The translations under genes were made by a program, and so were the position numbers. From assembly GCA_020860865.1 (NCBI GenBank), contig JAJBTL010000144.1, positions 1 to 24,883 on the forward strand: a stretch of DNA of 24,883 nt, read 5' to 3'. The stretch comes from Planctomycetota bacterium (GTDB taxonomy: Bacteria; Planctomycetota; SZUA-567). The notes under the pieces were generated by a model. The model saw nothing but the letters and a program-made list of their open reading frames with translations. It made no database searches and was not told the DNA's origin. Shown here in pieces: positions 21,387-24,883 of the stretch; positions within the stretch are counted from its first letter, which is position 1; each line of letters begins with the position of its first letter.

Positions 21387-22253
21387 CTAGAACCTCTTCC
21401 GGTCAAAAACGAGGATGGTGAGGAGAATCACCGCCGCCGAGTAGCCGATGCCGTATGCCATCGCCGTGCCGATTTGGTCCCAGGTCGGGAGCGGCCCGAG
21501 GACGACCTGATTCCGCAGTTGGAAATGCTTCAGATCCGGCAGGACGTAGTAGATGAACTGCGACAGCGGCCGGAGAAGGAAGTAACTGTCGGAGGCGAAC
21601 CGGGTGACGCTTTCGTCCAGGTTCGCCGCCTGTTCCGGCGTCAGCGGCGTAAAGGAGGTGAACATGTAATTGATGGTGGCGGTGACCTGCCCGACCAGGT
21701 AGGCGGAGAAGGTGGAAATGGCCGACAGGATCGGGCTCGACACCGATCCGAAAAACATGGCGATGGAGACGACGACCATCAGTTCGAAGAAGATCATGAG
21801 GACCGCAACCGCGTACCAGCCCCACTGGACGCGGTCGGTCCAGTCGGCGATGTCCGAGGTGTGGGCGTTCATGGCGGCGTAGACGACGAACAGCATGGAG
21901 ACGACGAGCATACCGATCATGGCGAGGAAAAGGACGGCGAGAAGGCCGAGGTATTTCCCGAGAAGAAACTGCCAGCGGCGCACCGGCTTCGACAGGATGG
22001 TGTAGATGGTCCGCTTGTCGATTTCCTTGTAAATAAGGCCGGTGCCGACAAACACCGCCATGAGGGCGCCGAAGAAGCTGAGGATGGCGAGGGAAAAATC
22101 CTGGACAATCTGCAACTGGTCCGTAGCCGATATCCAGCCAAGGGCGACACTGGCGATCATCATCACCGCCGCGAAAAAGGCGATGACATAGAGGATCTTG
22201 TCGCGGATGGATTCGCGAAAGGTGTTCCTGGCTATTTGCAGTACCTTGCCCAT
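21387..22253 (-). CDS. ABC-2-type transporter permease
   Basis: This 288-residue integral membrane protein pairs with the ATPase encoded just upstream. It begins GKVLQIARNTFRESIRDKILYV, the amphipathic entry helix typical of ABC-2/NosY-like permeases. About six hydrophobic segments follow: IAFFAAVMMIASVAL, SFFGALMAVFVGTGLIYKEIDKRTIYTILSKPVRR (the signature after TM2), LAVLFLAMIGMLVVSMLFVVY, WYAVAVLMIFFELMVVVSIAMFFG, SAISTFSAYLVG and a last helix YSAAVILLTILVF. The substrate is unknown. The start may be GTG at 22277, which overlaps the ATPase stop (GTGA), or ATG at 22253. The ATG was chosen because a G-rich site (GGTGGGG) precedes it. The stop is TAG. Confidence 0.9.
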   Translation of the reverse strand: MGKVLQIARNTFRESIRDKILYVIAFFAAVMMIASVALGWISATDQLQIVQDFSLAILSFFGALMAVFVGTGLIYKEIDKRTIYTILSKPVRRWQFLLGKYLGLLAVLFLAMIGMLVVSMLFVVYAAMNAHTSDIADWTDRVQWGWYAVAVLMIFFELMVVVSIAMFFGSVSSPILSAISTFSAYLVGQVTATINYMFTSFTPLTPEQAANLDESVTRFASDSYFLLRPLSQFIYYVLPDLKHFQLRNQVVLGPLPTWDQIGTAMAYGIGYSAAVILLTILVFDRKRF

Positions 22254-22273
22254 GGGCCGTTTCCCCACCCTTC

Positions 22274-23236
22274 TCACTCGCCGGACGGCGACTTCACTTC
22301 CGCCCGCGCCTGACCGGTCGAGCGCATGAAATAGTCTTCCAGCGTTTCCTTGATGACACGAAGTTCCAACAACCGCCCCCGTTCCCGGAGGACATCAACC
22401 GCCCGGTTCGCCTTGTCCCATGAATCGAACGTGAACAGCCATTCGCCCGACCGTTCCACCGACCGCTTGGCCGTGGCGGCGAGGGCGGCCCGATCCGCGT
22501 CGGACAGATCGGCGCCGACGACCTCGATTTCCAGCTCCCGCGTCTCCAGCATGGAATCGAGGGTGCCGGCGGCGAGGAGTTTGCCGTGATCGATGAGGGC
22601 GGCCCGGTGGCAGATCATTTCGATATCCGACAGGATATGGGACGAAAAGAACACGGTGACGCCACGGGAATGCAAATCGAGAATCGCCTCCCGCACCTGC
22701 CGCCGCCCGACCGGGTCGAGGCCGCTCATCGGTTCGTCGAGGATGACGAGGGGCGGCTCGTGGACTATCGCCTGGGCGATGCCGAGACGCTGGCGCATGC
22801 CTTTTGAAAACTCCCGGAGGCGGACGTCCCGCGCCGCCGACAGACCGACGAAATCGAGGAGTTCGTCCGACCGTTTACGCCGGCCCGCTTTCGGCAGATC
22901 ACAGAGGGCGGCGTAGAAGTCCATGGACTCGCGGGCGGTGAGGTATTCGTAAAAATACGGATTTTCCGGCATAAAGCCGATTTTCCGGTGGCATTCCATG
23001 TCTGTCGTCGGAATGCCGAAGATGAAGGCGTTGCCGCGCATCTGGGTCTGGAGGCCGACGAGGATTTTGATGGTCGTCGTCTTGCCGGCGCCGTTGGCCC
23101 CGAGAAAGCCATAGATCTCCCCCGGCTCCACCCGAAGGTCAAGGGAGTCGAGGGCGAGGCGTTTCTTTTCCCAGAAGTTTTTCTGGTACGTGTGGGTCAG
23201 GCCCCGGATATCGATGGCGGCGACGTTTTCGTTCAT
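22274..23236 (-). CDS. ABC transporter ATP-binding protein
   Basis: This 320-residue ATPase powers the adjacent ABC-2 permease. Walker A is GANGAGKT (46-53), the Q-loop region is around FMPENPYFYEYLTARE (88-103), the signature is FSKGMRQR (143-150), Walker B is LVILDEP (163-169) followed by the D-loop SGLDP, and the H-loop is His200. The Q-loop reads PEN rather than a Gln, a variation seen in this CcmA/DrrA-like group. A C-terminal domain of about 100 residues (ELEIEVVGADLSDADRAAL, then ETLEDYFMRS) resembles the DUF4162-type extension of such ATPases. Its ATG overlaps the peptidase stop (ATGA) and its TGA overlaps or nearly reaches the permease start, so the set is translationally coupled. 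Confidence 0.96.
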   Translation of the reverse strand: MNENVAAIDIRGLTHTYQKNFWEKKRLALDSLDLRVEPGEIYGFLGANGAGKTTTIKILVGLQTQMRGNAFIFGIPTTDMECHRKIGFMPENPYFYEYLTARESMDFYAALCDLPKAGRRKRSDELLDFVGLSAARDVRLREFSKGMRQRLGIAQAIVHEPPLVILDEPMSGLDPVGRRQVREAILDLHSRGVTVFFSSHILSDIEMICHRAALIDHGKLLAAGTLDSMLETRELEIEVVGADLSDADRAALAATAKRSVERSGEWLFTFDSWDKANRAVDVLRERGRLLELRVIKETLEDYFMRSTGQARAEVKSPSGE

Positions 23237-24294
23237 GGAATGAACTTTTCCGTTCCTTTGAGCTTTGTCAGGAATTTGGCGATAATCCTGGCGGAGTTGT
23301 CCGCGTCCTTAATGGAAATCATTTCGACGGACGAATGCATGTAGCGGCACGGCACCGAGACGAGGGCGGCGGCGACGCCGGCCCGGGTGGTCTGGATGAC
23401 GTTGGCGTCGGTGCCGGAACCGCGCTGGATCGGCTGCTGCTGGACCTTGATGCGGGCGTCCTTGGCGGCGCGGACGAGGCGTTCGTAAAGGACCGGATTG
23501 AAATTCGGTCCGCGATGGAGGATTGGCCCGCCGCCGATGGTGGCTTCGCCGACCATCTTCGGATTGCAGCCGGGATAATCGGTGGCGTGGCCGACGTCGA
23601 CGGCGATGCCGACCTGCGGGTCGATGCCGAAGGCGGCGGTGGTGGCGCCCCGGAGGCCGATTTCTTCCTGCACGGAACTGACCATGTGGACGGCGACGTT
23701 GAGCTTTTCCTTCGACGCCAGGCGGAGCGCTTCGGCGACGACATGGACGCCGGCCCGGTCGTCGAGGCCACGGGCGACGATGCGGTCGTGCGGGTAAAAG
23801 GCGACGCCCCGGTCGACAGTGGCGACGTCGCCGAGTTCGACCATTTCTTCCGCTTCGGCCTTGTCCTTGGCGCCGATGTCTATCCACAGATCCTCAATCT
23901 TGGTGGCGGCGGATTCGCGTTCCTTGGCGCTCATAAGGTGGATCGGCTTGACGCCGATGACGCCGGGGATGGCCCCCTTCGCCGTGTGGACAAGGACGCG
24001 TTCGCCCTGAAGAAGCGGGACGTAGATGCCGCCGACGGTGGCGACATAGAGAAAGCCCTTGTCGTCAATGTGCATGACCATGAGGCCGATTTCGTCGCAG
24101 TGTCCGGAGAGCATGACGCGGTAGTCGGCTTTCGGATTGACGACGGCGTGGACGTTCCCGTGGACATCCTTGTAGATTTCGTGGGCGTACGGCTTCAGGT
24201 ATTTCATGACCAGTTCCTGGCCGGGCTGTTCATAGCCGGACGGCGTCGGAGCATGGAGGAGATTCTGGAAAAATTCGCTGGCGGCCTTGTCCAT
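23233..24294 (-). CDS. M42-family metallo-aminopeptidase
   Basis: This 353-residue cytoplasmic peptidase is of the M42 (glutamyl/tetrahedral aminopeptidase, FrvX/YsdC-like) type, acting on the N termini of peptides. The metal ligands and catalytic residues are all visible: His65 in SGHCDEIG, bridging Asp178 in ARGLDDRAG, catalytic Glu210 and ligand Glu211 in VQEEIGLRG, Asp233 in AVDVGHATDYP and His320 in RYMHSSVE. The GSGTDAN motif (292-298) is also family-typical. AAAGGA lies 9 nt before ATG. The stop overlaps the ABC ATPase start by 4 nt. The 143-nt leader after purB contains a complex pair of inverted repeats, so expression may be controlled there. Confidence 0.95.
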   Translation of the reverse strand: MDKAASEFFQNLLHAPTPSGYEQPGQELVMKYLKPYAHEIYKDVHGNVHAVVNPKADYRVMLSGHCDEIGLMVMHIDDKGFLYVATVGGIYVPLLQGERVLVHTAKGAIPGVIGVKPIHLMSAKERESAATKIEDLWIDIGAKDKAEAEEMVELGDVATVDRGVAFYPHDRIVARGLDDRAGVHVVAEALRLASKEKLNVAVHMVSSVQEEIGLRGATTAAFGIDPQVGIAVDVGHATDYPGCNPKMVGEATIGGGPILHRGPNFNPVLYERLVRAAKDARIKVQQQPIQRGSGTDANVIQTTRAGVAAALVSVPCRYMHSSVEMISIKDADNSARIIAKFLTKLKGTEKFIP

Positions 24295-24324
24295 GATTCA
24301 TTTTCCTTTATTGTGAAAGTCGCT

Positions 24325-24406
24325 GGCGCCCGACCCTCTGGCGCAAACGGGTATATAAGGTCTTTTAACGGTCGGGCGGCGCCCACCATTAATACATATA
24401 AAAGAC
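24325..24406 (-). repeat. Two interlocking inverted repeats in the peptidase leader (pseudoknot-like)
   Basis: Pair A: GGCGCC-CGACC (24325-24335) against GGTCGGGCGGCGCC (24370-24383), eleven pairs with a 3-base bulge. Pair B: GTCTTTTA (24360-24367) against TAAAAGAC (24399-24406), eight perfect pairs. One arm of B lies in the loop of A and the other outside it, so the two pairings interlock. They would form either a pseudoknot or two alternative folds. The element lies between the purB stop and the peptidase ribosome site. A GGGC/GCCC mini-hairpin (24374-24384) overlaps one arm. Confidence 0.5.
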
Positions 24407-24437
24407 TGTCACCCGGCCGGGCATACCCCTGTTGTGG

Positions 24438-24883
24438 TTAAACCCGCACCGCTCCGGTGATTGTAACGCCACGGTAACGACGTTTCAGGGGAATTATCTC
24501 ATTTTTAATAAACGCGTCAACCTGTTCGGGAGCCCGGCCGACAAACCGCTTGCCGTCGAGGAGGCTGGCGAGGCGGTCCTTGACCCCGGCGAAGGCCGGA
24601 TCGCCCTGGAGCCGTTCGACCAGATCGTTGTCGAGGCCGCGTTCCTTCACTTCCCGCGCCGCCGCCATGGAGTGTTCGCGGATGCGTTCGTGGAGGATCT
24701 GGCGGTCGCCGCCGGCCTTGACCGCCGCCATGAGGATTTCTTCCGTCGCCATGAACGGCAGTTCGGCGTCGAGGTTGCGGCGGATGATTTTCGGATAAAC
24801 GACGAGGCCGGACGCGACATTGTGGGCCAGTTCGAGAATGGCGTCGGCGGCGAGGAAGGCCTGCGGCAGGGACAGGCGGCGGT
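24438..24883 (-). CDS. purB: Adenylosuccinate lyase, C-terminal part (cut by window edge)
   Basis: PurB performs two fumarate-releasing steps in purine synthesis (SAICAR to AICAR and adenylosuccinate to AMP). Only the last 148 codons are in the window. The frame is open to base 24883 and begins RLSLPQAFLAADAILELAHN. VVYPKIIRRNLDAELPFMATEEILM follows, then GGDRQILHERIREHSMAAA and a C-terminal helical region ending ITGAVRV. The 'LPQAFLaaDAIL' and 'N.a.ELPFMATE.ILM' phrases and the R-x-x-H-E-R-I-R-x-H-S segment are those of the ADSL-like branch of the fumarase/aspartase superfamily. The signature loop SSxMPxKxN lies outside the window. The stop is TAA, and the M42 peptidase follows after 143 nt. 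Confidence 0.94.
   Translation of the reverse strand, partial: RRLSLPQAFLAADAILELAHNVASGLVVYPKIIRRNLDAELPFMATEEILMAAVKAGGDRQILHERIREHSMAAAREVKERGLDNDLVERLQGDPAFAGVKDRLASLLDGKRFVGRAPEQVDAFIKNEIIPLKRRYRGVTITGAVRV

Noticed and set aside
4438..24406. CRISPR array, IS element or tRNA
   Set aside because: No regularly spaced direct repeats, transposase-like protein or T-loop/acceptor pattern was found anywhere in the window.

Overview
The window reads as a chromosomal segment of a GC-rich, flagellated, Gram-negative-type bacterium. Support for this comes from a complete inner-membrane flagellar export set, an RND/MMPL exporter beside a LolA-like lipoprotein, and proteobacterial-style Shine-Dalgarno sites. 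The lineage cannot be fixed from sequence reading alone. A PVC-type organism (Lentisphaerota or Planctomycetota-like) is a guess, based on the divergent FlhF and FliO and the gene mixture. No tRNA, rRNA, IS element, prophage or CRISPR array was seen, and nothing indicates a mobile island.

Layout. Block 1 (1-2873, minus): a methyltransferase, a LolA/DUF4292-like lipoprotein, and the N-terminal part of an RND/MMPL exporter cut by the window edge. A 459-bp AT-richer, dyad-rich non-coding stretch (2874-3332) separates it from block 2. Block 2 (3333-14340, minus) is the flagellar cluster in the order of transcription: fliO-fliP-fliQ-fliR-flhB-flhA-flhF-small membrane protein-sigma-28 (fliA)-rsfS-argC. 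FliO/P/Q/R with FlhA/FlhB form the type III export gate. FlhF places the flagellum and FliA drives late genes. rsfS and argC are housekeeping genes at the distal end. Block 3 (14656-15467, minus): a 69-aa membrane protein and a GNAT acetyltransferase behind their own promoter. Block 4 (15830-18296, plus) is the only rightward set: a D-2-hydroxyacid dehydrogenase, a DUF1349-type protein and a TetR regulator, closed by a bidirectional terminator. Block 5 (18374-20263, minus): purQ-accA. Block 6 (20346-24294, minus): a tightly packed unit of M42 peptidase, ABC ATPase, ABC-2 permease, a 60-aa protein and an HDOD protein, ended by a strong terminator. The 3' part of purB lies at the right edge.

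Most of the region is ordinary core genome. The points worth a second look are these: an in-frame 31-codon continuation after the fliR amber stop, running up to in-frame flhB; an unknown two-helix membrane protein where FlhG normally sits after FlhF, together with unusual G2/G3 motifs in FlhF; a long Asp/Glu tail on RsfS; an overlapping (pseudoknot-like) pair of inverted repeats in the leader of the M42 peptidase operon; and two small uncharacterised proteins that look genuinely translated. No clearly new defence, toxin-antitoxin or biosynthetic system was found.
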